A stretch of DNA of 64,000 bases from Paenarthrobacter sp. GOM3 (GCF_018215265.2 NZ_CP136562.1:2294001-2358000); one strand, 5' to 3'; positions 24,363-33,753 are shown, counted from the stretch's first letter. Notes: generated from the letters alone by a model not told the origin. Made by a program: numbers and translations.

Positions 24363-26465
24363 CTAACGGGTTTTGGCGGCCTTCAGGGCAAGCAGGGCTT
24401 TCTCGTCAGCCGGAGCGGTGCCGCTGGCGCGCTGCTCCCGGAAATGTTCGCGGGCCTGGTCCTGCCGGGTAGCTTCGGCACCGGTTGCGATGGCAGCGCG
24501 AAGGTGTTCGGGACCGTATCCGAAGGCATCAACGAGGTCCAGTGCGTGCGGACGGATCTTGACCAGCAAACGGTTGATGTAGGTGCCCACGGTGCGCCCG
24601 CGCTGCATGGACAGCCGGCCGTTCATGAGGTACCAGGAGAGGTGCTTCTCGATCAGCGACAAACCGAACAGGTCCCGCAGCCAGGTCAGGACCCGCTTGG
24701 TTCCCTCATCGGCAACGTGGGGGAGGGCCTCGGTGAAAGCTTCCCACTGCAGGAGTTCGGCGTGCGCCTGCGCGGCCTCGATGAGTTCGTGCTGGTGTTG
24801 GTTGAACAGCGCCGCGGCCTGGTGCTGGGGAAGCTTATTGGCACCCTTCAGCGCCGCACCCACCTCAGCCACCATGGACTGGACCCGATCAGCGAGCAGT
24901 GTCCGCTGGCCTTCTTCGTCCCGCAGGGCCAAAGCAGCCTTCTGGACCGAGCCAGTGTCCGCAACGAACTGGGCAACCTGCCGCAAGCCCGTCCTGTGCA
25001 AGGCCACTCCGGCGGCCTGATCCACCACGTAGCGGGCAAGGACGCCGAAGTCGGCACTGCGGAATTCCTTGGCGTAATCAGCCAACAATCGCTTGGCCAC
25101 CAGCTGCAGCAGGACGGTGTTGTCGCCCTCGAACGTCACATACACATCCAGGTCCGCACGCAGGGAAGCGAAGCGGTTCTCGATCAGGAAGCCGGCACCG
25201 CCACATGCTTCGCGGCATTCCTGCAACGTGTCCAGGGCATGCCAGGTGCTGAGCGGCTTGAGGGCTGCTGCCAACGTTTCAAGGTCCTGCCGGTCCGCGT
25301 CGGTGTCGTGCGCGCCTGAGAAGACGTCGTCGAATTTCTGCAGCAGCTGTTCGTGCGCGAAGCTGGCCGCGTACGTAGTGGCCAGCCTGGTGAACAGGCG
25401 GCGCTGGTGCCGCTGGTAGTCCAGCAACACTTCCTCGTCTGTGGACGAGGAGGCATTGAACTGGCGGCGCTCAGTGGCGTACTGGATGGCTGTCTTGAGG
25501 GCGAGCTTGCTTGCGGCAACCGCAGCGCCGTCCAGCGAAACGCGTCCCTGGACCAAGGTGCCCAACATGGTGAAGAAGCGACGCCCGGGGCTCTCGATGG
25601 TGGAGGTGTAGGTGCCGTCCGCGGCCACGTCGCCATACCGGTTCAACAGGTTGGTTCGGGGGATCCGCACGTCGGTGAAGTGCAGCCGGCCGTTGTCGAT
25701 GCCATTCAGGCCGCCCTTGATGCCGTCGTCCTCGCCGCCGATACCGGGCAGGAATTCCTTCGTGGCCGGGTCGCGGAGTTCAACGTAGAAAGCGTGGACG
25801 CCATGGTTGACCTTTTTGGTGATCAGCTGTGCGAAGACGACGGCGGCAAGGCCGTCGGTGGCGGCGTTGCCGATGTAGTCCTTCCAGGCGGCACGGAAGG
25901 GCGTGTTGATGACGAATTCCTGGCTTGCTTCGTCGTACGTGGCGGTGGTGGCAATGCTGGCGACGTCCGAGCCATGGCCTGTTTCCGTCATGGCAAAGCA
26001 GCCGGGTATCTCCAGGCTCATGATGCCGGGGAGCCACTTGTCCTGGTGTTCGGGGGTGCCCAGGTGCATCACGGCGGAACCGAAGAGGCCCCATTGCACA
26101 CCGGCTTTGATCTGCAGGGACGGATCGGCGGTGACGATTTCCTCGAAGCCTGCAATGTTGCCGCCGTGGTCATCGGAGCCGCCCAGGCGGGCTGGGAAGG
26201 CGCGGTGGACGGTGTTGTTGTCCACCAGGAATTTCAACTGTTCAAAGACGCGGGCGCGATGCTCAGTGTGGTGCAGCCCTTCAATCTTTTGCACCGCCGG
26301 GTTCCCTGCCACTTTGCGGGCCTCATGGCGGATGTGGGCCCATTTGCCGAGGAGCTGCTCCCCGAGCGCGGCGACATCCACCACGGGTTCGGTGGCAGCG
26401 GTGGCGGCGTCGTCGCGGCCGGAGGATTTCTGGGCTGATGAGGCCTTGTCCACTACTTCAGTCAT
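24363..26465 (-). CDS. Acyl-CoA oxidase/dehydrogenase family flavoprotein
   Basis: A 700-residue FAD enzyme of the acyl-CoA oxidase class: two-domain length with an extra helical C-terminal half, rather than the 380-residue dehydrogenase form. FAD-binding segments are CFAMTETGHGSDV and FVINTPF..AWKDYIGNAA; VSLDGAAVAASKLALK and RRQF follow, then the flavin-contact stretch LQECREACGGAGFLIENRF and the TFEGDN segment, whose Glu is the likely catalytic base by family comparison. It oxidises acyl-CoA to trans-2-enoyl-CoA. ATG at 26465 is chosen because gaaggaagcaac precedes it. It lies just downstream of tetR on the same strand and belongs to the fatty-acid locus. Confidence 0.92.
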   Translation of the reverse strand: MTEVVDKASSAQKSSGRDDAATAATEPVVDVAALGEQLLGKWAHIRHEARKVAGNPAVQKIEGLHHTEHRARVFEQLKFLVDNNTVHRAFPARLGGSDDHGGNIAGFEEIVTADPSLQIKAGVQWGLFGSAVMHLGTPEHQDKWLPGIMSLEIPGCFAMTETGHGSDVASIATTATYDEASQEFVINTPFRAAWKDYIGNAATDGLAAVVFAQLITKKVNHGVHAFYVELRDPATKEFLPGIGGEDDGIKGGLNGIDNGRLHFTDVRIPRTNLLNRYGDVAADGTYTSTIESPGRRFFTMLGTLVQGRVSLDGAAVAASKLALKTAIQYATERRQFNASSSTDEEVLLDYQRHQRRLFTRLATTYAASFAHEQLLQKFDDVFSGAHDTDADRQDLETLAAALKPLSTWHALDTLQECREACGGAGFLIENRFASLRADLDVYVTFEGDNTVLLQLVAKRLLADYAKEFRSADFGVLARYVVDQAAGVALHRTGLRQVAQFVADTGSVQKAALALRDEEGQRTLLADRVQSMVAEVGAALKGANKLPQHQAAALFNQHQHELIEAAQAHAELLQWEAFTEALPHVADEGTKRVLTWLRDLFGLSLIEKHLSWYLMNGRLSMQRGRTVGTYINRLLVKIRPHALDLVDAFGYGPEHLRAAIATGAEATRQDQAREHFREQRASGTAPADEKALLALKAAKTR

Positions 26466-26511
26466 GTTGCTTCCTTCTTTGGTTCCGACAACTGATGAGT
26501 CATTGCTGGTG

Positions 26512-27213
26512 TCAGGTGGTGGTCTTGAGTGCCGGGGCAATGCCCAGGCAGAGCCAATCGGTGATCTGTCCGGCCATGGTGGCCTGATCGGGTTTGGTGC
26601 TGTCCGCGGGGCTCCCCAACCACATCTCACCGGCGTTCCTGACGAGTCCGATTGCGGCTGTGGGCCAGTAGACGATCACCGATTCATGCTGGTCGCCGAG
26701 GTATTCACGCATGGGTGTGGCGATCATCCCGGTGATCTGCTCGAAGAAGTTGCCCAGCGCACCGGAAGCCGCGATGGCGTCCTGCGAGGATGCCTCGCCT
26801 GGCGAGAGCCGGGTAATGAAGGCATAGACATTGGGACTGGATTCGGCCATTTGAAGATAGGCGGACACCATGGCCAGCAAACCTTCGCGTGGCGTTTGGG
26901 CCTGTTGGGCTGCTTCCTGCATGCGGCGCTGCATTTGCCCCAGGACCACTTCGCCCATTGCCTGTTGGAGCCCTGCCTTGTCACCGAAATACCGGTAGAA
27001 GACGGATTTCGATGTGCCGGCTGCGCTTGCGATGTCCTCCATGGAGGAGTCGCTACCCAGCTTGTGCACAGCCCTTCGTGCCTCTTTGATGAGCTCCCGG
27101 CGGCGTTCTTCCCGGTGTGATTGCCAGCGGGCAGCCCGGCCGTCAACCGCTCCGGCGGCACCGGCCTGCGGAGGCACGGCTGAGACGGCGGATTCTTCGT
27201 GGCTACTGTTCAC
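26512..27213 (-). CDS. TetR-family regulator of the fatty-acid oxidation locus
   Basis: A 233-residue repressor. The helix-turn-helix lies at about residues 57-77 (SSMEDIASAAGTSKSVFYRYF), followed by FGDKAGL and a helical ligand domain of the type that binds acyl-CoA in related FadR/KstR-like regulators; the ligand here is unproven. GTG at 27213 is preferred to the longer frame because it lies directly against the palindromic operator and 7 nt after a TACGCT box, indicating a leaderless transcript. It is divergent from the thiolase operon and followed by the acyl-CoA oxidase gene, so it probably controls both directions and itself. Confidence 0.9.
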   Translation of the reverse strand: MNSSHEESAVSAVPPQAGAAGAVDGRAARWQSHREERRRELIKEARRAVHKLGSDSSMEDIASAAGTSKSVFYRYFGDKAGLQQAMGEVVLGQMQRRMQEAAQQAQTPREGLLAMVSAYLQMAESSPNVYAFITRLSPGEASSQDAIAASGALGNFFEQITGMIATPMREYLGDQHESVIVYWPTAAIGLVRNAGEMWLGSPADSTKPDQATMAGQITDWLCLGIAPALKTTT

Positions 27214-27244
27214 GATACCCAGCGTATCAGGTACGCTGGGTATC
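27214..27244. promoter_or_regulatory. Perfect 13-5-13 operator with two mirrored -10 boxes
   Basis: Arms 27214-27226 and 27232-27244 are exact reverse complements around tcagg. Each arm contains a TACGCT -10-like box, one per strand: at 27232-27237 for the thiolase operon, and at 27226-27221 for tetR. A bound TetR dimer would cover both promoters at once. Confidence 0.82.
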
Positions 27245-27274
27245 AGTAACCCGCATTGATCGAAGGAGACCAGC

Positions 27275-28627
27275 ATGGCTGCATCAGACCTGAACCCGGA
27301 CACCCCCCGGGAACAAAGCGCTACGCCCACGGCAAACCGCGCTGCCGTCATTGTCGGCGGCAACCGCATCCCCTTCGCCCGGACCGGTGGCGCTTACGCC
27401 AAGTCCTCCAACCAAGACATGCTGACCGCCTCCCTCGAGGGGCTGATCGCACGGTTCGGCCTGCAGGACGAGCGCATTGGCGAAGTCGCGGCGGGTGCGG
27501 TGCTCAAGCACTCAAGGGACTTCAACCTCACCCGTGAAGCCGTCCTCGGCTCGGCCCTTTCGCCCGAGACACCGGCCTACGATCTTCAGCAGGCCTGTGC
27601 GACCGGCCTGGAGACCGTCCTTGGACTGGCCAACAAGATCAAGCTGGGCCAGATCGATTCAGCGATCGCCGGCGGCGTTGATTCAGCATCCGATGCGCCT
27701 ATCGCCGTGAGCGAGGGTCTCCGCGAGATCTTGCTGGACCTGAACCGTGCCAAGACCACGGTGCAAAAAGTGAAGATCCTTAGCCGCATCAGGCCCAAGG
27801 ACCTGGCACCCGACGCCCCGAACACCGGAGAACCACGCACTGGCCTTTCCATGGGGGAGCACCAGGCCCTCACCACCGCACAGTGGAAGATCACCCGTGA
27901 GGCGCAGGATGAACTGGCCTTCCACAGCCACCGCAACCTGGCTGCCGCCTACGCGCGGGGTTTCTTTGATGACCTCATCACTCCCTACCGCGGACTCAAC
28001 CGCGACTCCAACCTCCGCGCCGACACCACGCTGGAGAAGTTGTCAACGCTGAAGCCGGTCTTCGGCAAGAACCTTGGCGCCGAAGCCACTATGACTGCCG
28101 GCAACTCCACCCCGTTGACCGACGGTGCCTCCACCGTCCTGCTGGCCAGCCCGGAATGGGCCGATACCCACGGCCTGCCCAAGCTGGCCACCGTCCTGGA
28201 TGGTGAGGCGGCCGCCGTCGACTTCGTCCACGGTAAGGACGGCCTCCTCATGGCGCCCGTCTTCGCTGTCCCGCGCCTGCTGGCCCGCCATGGATTGACG
28301 TTTGAAGACATCGACTTCTTCGAGATCCATGAGGCTTTCGCCGGAACCGTCCTGAGCACCCTGGCCGCGTGGGAAGACGAGGAATTCGGCCGGACCCGAC
28401 TGGGTCTCGACGGTGCGCTGGGCAAGGTGGACCGCGCGAAGCTCAACGTCAACGGATCTTCGCTGGCCGCAGGACATCCTTTCGCCGCAACCGGGGGGAG
28501 GATCGTGGCATCGCTCGCGAAGATGCTGCATGAGAAGGGCACCGTCAACGGGCGACCCGCGCGCGGCCTCATTTCCGTGTGCGCCGCCGGCGGGCAGGGC
28601 GTCGTCGCCATACTGGAAGCAGCGTAG
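27275..28627 (+). CDS. Acetyl-CoA C-acyltransferase (thiolase)
   Basis: A 450-residue thiolase that cleaves 3-ketoacyl-CoA with CoA in the last step of beta-oxidation. The acyl-carrying Cys is in QQACATGLE (about 108), His in EIHEAFAG (about 352) and the second Cys in CAAGGQG (about 436), with the GHPFAATGGR loop between. The length and N-terminal form resemble FadI-type thiolases. RBS gaaggaga lies 5 nt before the ATG. First gene of the three-gene operon facing tetR. Confidence 0.94.
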   Translation: MAASDLNPDTPREQSATPTANRAAVIVGGNRIPFARTGGAYAKSSNQDMLTASLEGLIARFGLQDERIGEVAAGAVLKHSRDFNLTREAVLGSALSPETPAYDLQQACATGLETVLGLANKIKLGQIDSAIAGGVDSASDAPIAVSEGLREILLDLNRAKTTVQKVKILSRIRPKDLAPDAPNTGEPRTGLSMGEHQALTTAQWKITREAQDELAFHSHRNLAAAYARGFFDDLITPYRGLNRDSNLRADTTLEKLSTLKPVFGKNLGAEATMTAGNSTPLTDGASTVLLASPEWADTHGLPKLATVLDGEAAAVDFVHGKDGLLMAPVFAVPRLLARHGLTFEDIDFFEIHEAFAGTVLSTLAAWEDEEFGRTRLGLDGALGKVDRAKLNVNGSSLAAGHPFAATGGRIVASLAKMLHEKGTVNGRPARGLISVCAAGGQGVVAILEAA

Positions 28628-28635
28628 GGGGAGTC

Positions 28636-29976
28636 TTGGCAGATAAATACACACAGTTGGTGAGCCAGGGGCTCGGCAAAGACCTCGCGAAAAGGCTCGG
28701 CCTGCCACAGCCTGTGGAACTTCGACGGTATCGCCCCGGTGCACCGTTGGTCACCGGCCCTGTCCTGGTCAGTGGGGACAGCGCGGGCGCCGATGACATC
28801 GCCACAACCCTGCTGGGCTGGGGCCTGGATGTCCGTCGGAACGCGCTGCCCAAGGAAAAACTCGGTGCGATCATCCTGGTCCTCGATGCAGTGCAGCACC
28901 CCGACGATCTGGGAAAGCCCGTACTCACTGCCGGGGCTTCGTTGCGGGACCTGGCCGTCAATGCGAGGGTAGTCACCATCTCGCGGACCGCGGACTCCGC
29001 CCAATCTCCGGCCTCCGCGGCCGCACGCCAGGGCATCGATGGCTTGCTGCGCTCACTGGCCAAGGAGCTTCGGGCAGGAGCAACAGCCAACGGCATTCTC
29101 CTGGACGACGACCTTGCGACCACCAGTCCCTCGGCACTGGGGGCCCTGCGGTTCTTCCTCTCGGGACGCTCGGCCTACGTTGACGGACAGTTCCTGACGG
29201 TCAGCTCCACCAGGGGCCTCATACCGGGCGACCCGGAGAAGCCGCTGGCCGGTAAGGTCGCCGTGGTGACCGGCGCCGCGCGTGGCATCGGAGCGGCCAT
29301 TGCCCGGACCCTCCACCGTGACGGCGCCACCGTAGTAGCCGTGGACATTCCTGCCGCCGGTGACCACCTGGCGAGGGTTGCCAACGAGGTCCGGGGGACC
29401 GCCCTGCAGCTGGACATCAGCCGCGACGACGCCGGCCACCGCATCATCGAGCACGCCGTGGAACGCCACGGACGGCTCGACATCGTTGTCCACAACGCGG
29501 GGATCACCCGGGACAGGCTGTTGGCCAACATGGATGAGGGCCGCTGGCGCTCAGTTATCGCAGTCAACATTGCGGCCCAACTCCGGATCAACGAAGCCTT
29601 GCTGGCCTCGGAACATTTCAAAGACTCGCCCCGTATCGTCTCGGTCGCCTCCACGAGCGGCATCGCCGGCAACCGCGGCCAGACCAACTACGGCGCGTCA
29701 AAGGGCGGTGTGATCGGCATGGTGAGGTCCACTGCGGCACACATGGAGCCATTCGGTGGAACCATCAATGCGGTTGCCCCGGGCTTCATTGAAACGGAGA
29801 TGACAGCCAAGATGCCGTTCGCCATTCGCGAGGCGGCCCGCAGGCTCAATTCCCTGAAGCAAGGCGGCCAACCCCAGGACGTCGCCGAGGCCATAGCGTT
29901 CCTGGCCAGCGACGCCGCCGGCGGAATCACCGGCGGGGTGTTGCGGGTCTGTGGCCAACAACTGGTGGGAGCATGA
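28636..29976 (+). CDS. FabG4-type two-domain 3-oxoacyl reductase
   Basis: A 446-residue high-molecular-weight FabG. An N-terminal flavodoxin-like domain of about 210 residues precedes a classical ketoreductase domain with TGAARGIG (about 212), HNAGITRD, Ser in SVASTSG, YGASK (about 352) and NAVAPGFIETEMT. Mycobacterial FabG4 has the same layout and acts on long-chain 3-oxoacyl-CoA/3-hydroxyacyl-CoA with NADH. Here it would oxidise the 3-hydroxyacyl-CoA made by the MaoC hydratase. The TTG start is supported by ggggag just upstream; it lies 8 nt after the thiolase stop. Confidence 0.92.
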   Translation: MADKYTQLVSQGLGKDLAKRLGLPQPVELRRYRPGAPLVTGPVLVSGDSAGADDIATTLLGWGLDVRRNALPKEKLGAIILVLDAVQHPDDLGKPVLTAGASLRDLAVNARVVTISRTADSAQSPASAAARQGIDGLLRSLAKELRAGATANGILLDDDLATTSPSALGALRFFLSGRSAYVDGQFLTVSSTRGLIPGDPEKPLAGKVAVVTGAARGIGAAIARTLHRDGATVVAVDIPAAGDHLARVANEVRGTALQLDISRDDAGHRIIEHAVERHGRLDIVVHNAGITRDRLLANMDEGRWRSVIAVNIAAQLRINEALLASEHFKDSPRIVSVASTSGIAGNRGQTNYGASKGGVIGMVRSTAAHMEPFGGTINAVAPGFIETEMTAKMPFAIREAARRLNSLKQGGQPQDVAEAIAFLASDAAGGITGGVLRVCGQQLVGA

Positions 29977-30899
29977 GCACCCTGCAGCCGGTGGTTCTTG
30001 GGGAGCTTCCCTCACTGTCAAAGCTGTACGTCAACGCGGCAGCAACGGCAGCGCGGCGCCGCGTTTTGGGCGCCGCGGGTGGGGAAAGGCAATTGCCGGC
30101 CGTCATCCATGAGGTGCGGAACGTCCGTGCCGACGTCGGAAACCTCACCGCCTACCAACACCTGGTAGGCGAGAGCGCCAGCGATACCCTGCCCGCCGGA
30201 TACGTTCACGCCCTGGCGTTTCCCGTGTCCATGAGCGTCATGAACCGGGACGATTTTCCCTTGCCCCTTCTGGGGATGATCCACCTGAAGAACAAGGTGG
30301 AGCAGAGGGTTCCCATCGAATTCTCCGAGTCCCTGGACATCCTTTCCTGGGCAGAAAACCTGTCCGGGCACCGGGCCGGGACCCAGGTGGACATTGTGGC
30401 CGAGGTACGTTCCGATGCCACTGGCGAATTGCTTTGGCGCGGCATCTCGACCTATCTTGCCAAGGGCAGCTTCCTGCCGGGCATCGACAAGCCGGGAACA
30501 TCCAACGGCGCCGTTGGGACCGGGGACTTTTCCCCGCCGGACCCTACGGCGCTCTGGCAACTTGGCCTGGACACCGGGCGGAGCTATGCCACGGTCTCCG
30601 GCGACTTCAATCCGATCCACCTGAGCGTCCTGTCGGCCAAGGCGCTGGGCTTGCGTGGTTCCATAGCCCACGGAATGTACTTGGCCGCCCGCGCGTTGGC
30701 GGACGTTGGGGCGGTGAAAGCGGATTCGTTCGCCTGGGACGTCGCCTTCGAGGCTCCGGTGTTCCTTCCGGCGCGGGTCGCGTTGGACATCACCACGGTC
30801 CAGTCGGAGTCGGGCGGGTGGCAGCGCTCGGATTACGTGGCGTGGAACCCTCGAAGTGGCCGTCGGCATTTCACAGGCACAGTCTCCGCCCTGACTTAG
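29973..30899 (+). CDS. MaoC-family enoyl-CoA hydratase
   Basis: A 308-residue hotdog-fold protein. The C-terminal half carries the hydratase 2 motif SGDFNPIHLS (about residue 209) followed by GSIAHGMYLAA. The N-terminal half is a degenerate hotdog repeat without these residues, as in double-hotdog hydratases. It would hydrate trans-2-enoyl-CoA to the (R)-3-hydroxyacyl-CoA used by FabG4. It overlaps the reductase stop by 4 nt (ATGA). With thiolase, reductase and acyl-CoA oxidase it completes one turn of beta-oxidation. Confidence 0.9.
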   Translation: MSTLQPVVLGELPSLSKLYVNAAATAARRRVLGAAGGERQLPAVIHEVRNVRADVGNLTAYQHLVGESASDTLPAGYVHALAFPVSMSVMNRDDFPLPLLGMIHLKNKVEQRVPIEFSESLDILSWAENLSGHRAGTQVDIVAEVRSDATGELLWRGISTYLAKGSFLPGIDKPGTSNGAVGTGDFSPPDPTALWQLGLDTGRSYATVSGDFNPIHLSVLSAKALGLRGSIAHGMYLAARALADVGAVKADSFAWDVAFEAPVFLPARVALDITTVQSESGGWQRSDYVAWNPRSGRRHFTGTVSALT

Positions 30900-30915
30900 G
30901 CATGATGCAGACGAC

Positions 30916-30950
30916 GGCGGCGGTCACCTTGGGGTGGCCGCCGCCTTTTT
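30916..30950 (+). terminator. Intrinsic terminator of the thiolase operon
   Basis: A 13-bp GC-rich stem (30916-30928 with 30933-30945, one wobble) and a 4-nt loop are followed by five T. Confidence 0.9.
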
Positions 30951-30982
30951 CGTACCCCGGTTTTGTAAGGGGCCTGCCCGGG

Positions 30983-31954
30983 TCACTGGTTGTGGCTGGT
31001 AGCGCTCTCCGGCACGTAGGCCCCCGCCCAGCGAAAAACTTCTTCGAAAAACCGGCTCCGAGCAGGTTCGGCCGACAGCGCCAGGTCGTGGATGCCGCCG
31101 TCGATCCTTGCCAAGGTCACCAGTCGGCCCAGCCTGGTACTGCGATCAGCGATGTGCCGGACGTCCAGGACGATGTCGGCAGAATTGATGGTCTCCATTG
31201 GTGCGGTCGCAGCCGCACTGGCCGTCGACGCGCACACCAGCACCGGGCAGCGGATATCCAGCCCCTTGGCGAGTTCGGCGTGCCCGCGCCGGATGGCGCG
31301 AAGCCACCCGGCCAGGACCGGAAACCCTTCGAGCGGCTTCCATGTCAGGTTGAAATCCCAGGCACCACCCGTGGTTGCGTGCAGGCTTCGGCCGTAGTGC
31401 TCACCCAGTACGCCCACCTGTCGCCGCGGCTGGTAGTTCGCAAGACGTTCGACGACGGCGGTACCCACGGTTCGCTGGAAGAAGGGCTTATTGAGGTCGA
31501 ACCATGGGCTGTTGAGGACCAGAGCGTCCACGATGCCATCGAAGCGACGCCGGTGTGCCCACAGGCTGGTCACCAAACCACCCGTCGAGTGGCCAAGGAC
31601 AACCAGGACTTCGTGTCCGTCCTCCTCCTTGATGATCCGGGCAGCCTCGTCCAGCTCTTCGTCATAGCTTTGCAGTGACTCGATGTAGTTGGGCGTCTGG
31701 TGGGGGCGGAGGGAACGTCCGTATTTCCGGAGGTCCAGGGCATAAAAGTCGTACCCGGCATTGACCCACTCATCGGCGAGGTGACCCTGGAAGAAGTAGT
31801 CCACGAAACCGTGGACGTACAGCACCGCCCGGCCGCTGGCCGCCGGCGCCATCCGGGACACCAGGGTAGCCACCACCTCACCCTCGGCATCAGGCTGGAG
31901 GGCCAGGGTCCGTACCGCGTACGCGGCGCCGAGGACGTCTTCAGAGCTGTCCAT
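30983..31954 (-). CDS. Alpha/beta hydrolase (lysophospholipase-like)
   Basis: A 323-residue serine hydrolase resembling monoacylglycerol lipases/lysophospholipases. It has the oxyanion HGFVDYFFQGH segment, the nucleophile elbow GHSTGG (Ser about 122), and a late His in GGIHDLAL (about 286), with an acidic residue expected near DVRHIADRS. No signal peptide is evident. ATG at 31954 is chosen because gaagga lies 5 nt upstream; a GTG ten codons earlier lacks such support. Natural substrate unknown. Confidence 0.87.
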   Translation of the reverse strand: MDSSEDVLGAAYAVRTLALQPDAEGEVVATLVSRMAPAASGRAVLYVHGFVDYFFQGHLADEWVNAGYDFYALDLRKYGRSLRPHQTPNYIESLQSYDEELDEAARIIKEEDGHEVLVVLGHSTGGLVTSLWAHRRRFDGIVDALVLNSPWFDLNKPFFQRTVGTAVVERLANYQPRRQVGVLGEHYGRSLHATTGGAWDFNLTWKPLEGFPVLAGWLRAIRRGHAELAKGLDIRCPVLVCASTASAAATAPMETINSADIVLDVRHIADRSTRLGRLVTLARIDGGIHDLALSAEPARSRFFEEVFRWAGAYVPESATSHNQ

Positions 31955-32017
31955 GGTTTCCTTCGGTGAGCTGGGAAGAAACACTTGTGATCAAGCTCGC
32001 ATTGTATTTGCGGAAGT

Positions 32018-32051
32018 GGATTCCGGGCAAAACAAACAAGGCCCGGAATCC
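32018..32051 (-). terminator. Hairpin downstream of tRNA-Leu
   Basis: A perfect 11-bp inverted repeat (32018-32028 with 32041-32051) with a 12-nt loop that is T-rich on the minus strand. It begins 20 nt after the tRNA 3' end. Its role as terminator is likely but lacks a following T-run. Confidence 0.55.
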
Positions 32052-32071
32052 AATGATTCCAGGCCTTGCGT

Positions 32072-32157
32072 TGGTGCGCGGAGGGGGACTTGAACCCCCA
32101 CCCCCTTTCGAGGACTAGCACCTCAAGCTAGCGCGTCTGCCATTCCGCCACCCGCGC
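32072..32157 (-). tRNA. tRNA-Leu (anticodon GAG)
   Basis: An 86-nt class II tRNA on the minus strand with encoded CCA. The acceptor stem gcgcggg pairs with tccgcgc (one G-U). The anticodon stem ctagc/gctag holds loop ttgaggt, so the anticodon is GAG, reading CUC and CUU. A long variable arm (gtcctcgaaaggggg region) and T-loop gttcaag are present, as expected for leucine tRNA. Confidence 0.96.
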
Positions 32158-32224
32158 AGGTGGTGTTCAGAGAAGCGGTTCAACACCTTCCGGTGCTTTA
32201 CTTTCCTCCGAAGCAGCGAGAAAA

Positions 32225-32230
32225 ACTCTA
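32225..32230 (-). promoter_or_regulatory. Candidate -10 box for tRNA-Leu
   Basis: TAGAGT on the minus strand lies 67 nt upstream of the mature tRNA 5' end, with no convincing -35. The remaining part of 32158-32421 holds only the M20 promoter candidate. Confidence 0.3.
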
Positions 32231-32312
32231 ACACGGTTTGGGGTAACGGAAAAATCGAGGCTGGTCAGGGCGCCGTCCCTGGTCCTCCGGCGACCCGGGG
32301 CGCAACGAATGC

Positions 32313-32342
32313 CTGACTGGGGCCGCTGCTGGTGAGTAGGCT
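32313..32342 (+). promoter_or_regulatory. Candidate promoter of the M20 peptidase gene
   Basis: CTGACT (-35-like, 32313-32318) and TAGGCT (-10-like, 32337-32342) are 18 nt apart. This would give a leader of about 70 nt ending in the strong ribosome site aaggagag before the ATG at 32422. Confidence 0.4.
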
Positions 32343-32421
32343 GATGGGACACGGGACGGGCTGCGGAAGCCGCAGTGCGCGTCGCCGGAACCTGCAGCCC
32401 AGCCACGCAAGGAGAGTTTCC

Positions 32422-33726
32422 ATGTCTGTCATCCGCCCCGAAGACGAAGTAGTCCGGATCTGCCAGGAGCTCATCCGCATTGACTCCTCGAACTTCGGCG
32501 ACGACACCGGTCCGGGGGAGCGTGCAGCGGCCGAATACACGGCCGGGCTCATCACCGAAGTGGGCCTCGAGGCTGAAATCTTCGAGTCCGCCCCAGGACG
32601 CGCCAATGTGGTGACCCGCCTGGCCGGCGAAGACCCATCGGCCGACGCCCTGGTGGTGCACGGGCACTTGGACGTTGTGCCTGCCCTGAAGGACCAGTGG
32701 AGCGTTGATCCTTTCAGCGGGGAACTGAAGGACGGGCTGGTGTGGGGCCGCGGCGCTGTGGACATGAAGGACATGGACGCCATGATCCTGTCGGTCATGC
32801 GCGACTTCGCCAGGACCGGCCGCAAACCCAAGCGGGACATCATCTTCGCCTTCTTTGCCGATGAGGAAGCCGGCGGCACGTACGGTGCCCGCTACGCCGT
32901 CGAACACCGGCGCGAGCTTTTCGACGGCGCCACGGAGGCCATCTCCGAAGTGGGGGGTTTTTCTGCCACGATCGGTGGTCAGCGTACCTACCTGCTGCAG
33001 ACCGCTGAAAAGGGCCTCTCCTGGCTGCGGTTGGTGGCCCATGGCCGCGCGGGCCACGGCTCCCAGATCAACACCGATAACGCGGTCACCCGGCTCGCTG
33101 CCGCAGTGACCCGGATCGGCGAGTACAAGTGGCCCGTGGAGCTGACCCCCACCACCCGCCAGTTCCTGGACGGCGTGACGGAACTGACCGGCGTCGAATT
33201 CGACGCCGACAACCCGGACATCCTCCTGAAGGAGCTCGGTACCGTGGCCAGGTTCGTTGGAGCCACCCTGCAGAACACGTCCAACCCCACGCTCCTTCGT
33301 TCGGGCTACAAGCACAACGTCATCCCGGAGTCGGCGGAAGCATTCGTTGACTGCCGCACCCTGCCCGGCCAGCAGGAGCTGGTTTTCGAGACCATCAAGG
33401 AGCTCGCCGGGGACGGCATTGAGATCAGTTACGTCAATAAAGATGTGTCCCTGGAGGTACCCTTCGCCGGGAACTTGGTGGACTCCATGATCGACGCCCT
33501 GCATTCGGAAGATCCCGGGGCAAAGGTCCTCCCTTACACACTGTCCGGCGGGACCGATAACAAGTCGTTGAGCAAGATCGGCATCACCGGCTACGGATTC
33601 GCGCCGCTGATGCTGCCCGATGAGCTCGACTTCACCGGCATGTTCCACGGGGTCGATGAGCGCGTTCCGGCCGAGTCCCTCCAATTCGGCGCCCGCGTCC
33701 TGAACAGGCTGCTGAGCAACTACTAG
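32422..33726 (+). CDS. M20-family metallopeptidase/deacylase
   Basis: A 434-residue zinc hydrolase of the M20/ArgE/DapE/carboxypeptidase G2 family, acting on small peptides or N-acyl amino acids. Metal motifs are HGHLDVVPA (about 80-88), WGRGAVDMKD and DEEAGGTYG. A dimerisation domain follows with GRAGHGS, and the last metal His lies in GMFHGVDERVP near the C-terminus. RBS aaggagag precedes the ATG. It is followed after 27 nt by an acyl-CoA dehydrogenase-like gene on the same strand. Substrate not predictable. Confidence 0.92.
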   Translation: MSVIRPEDEVVRICQELIRIDSSNFGDDTGPGERAAAEYTAGLITEVGLEAEIFESAPGRANVVTRLAGEDPSADALVVHGHLDVVPALKDQWSVDPFSGELKDGLVWGRGAVDMKDMDAMILSVMRDFARTGRKPKRDIIFAFFADEEAGGTYGARYAVEHRRELFDGATEAISEVGGFSATIGGQRTYLLQTAEKGLSWLRLVAHGRAGHGSQINTDNAVTRLAAAVTRIGEYKWPVELTPTTRQFLDGVTELTGVEFDADNPDILLKELGTVARFVGATLQNTSNPTLLRSGYKHNVIPESAEAFVDCRTLPGQQELVFETIKELAGDGIEISYVNKDVSLEVPFAGNLVDSMIDALHSEDPGAKVLPYTLSGGTDNKSLSKIGITGYGFAPLMLPDELDFTGMFHGVDERVPAESLQFGARVLNRLLSNY

Positions 33727-33753
33727 ACGCCACCACCAGAAGGAGGCACTTGG

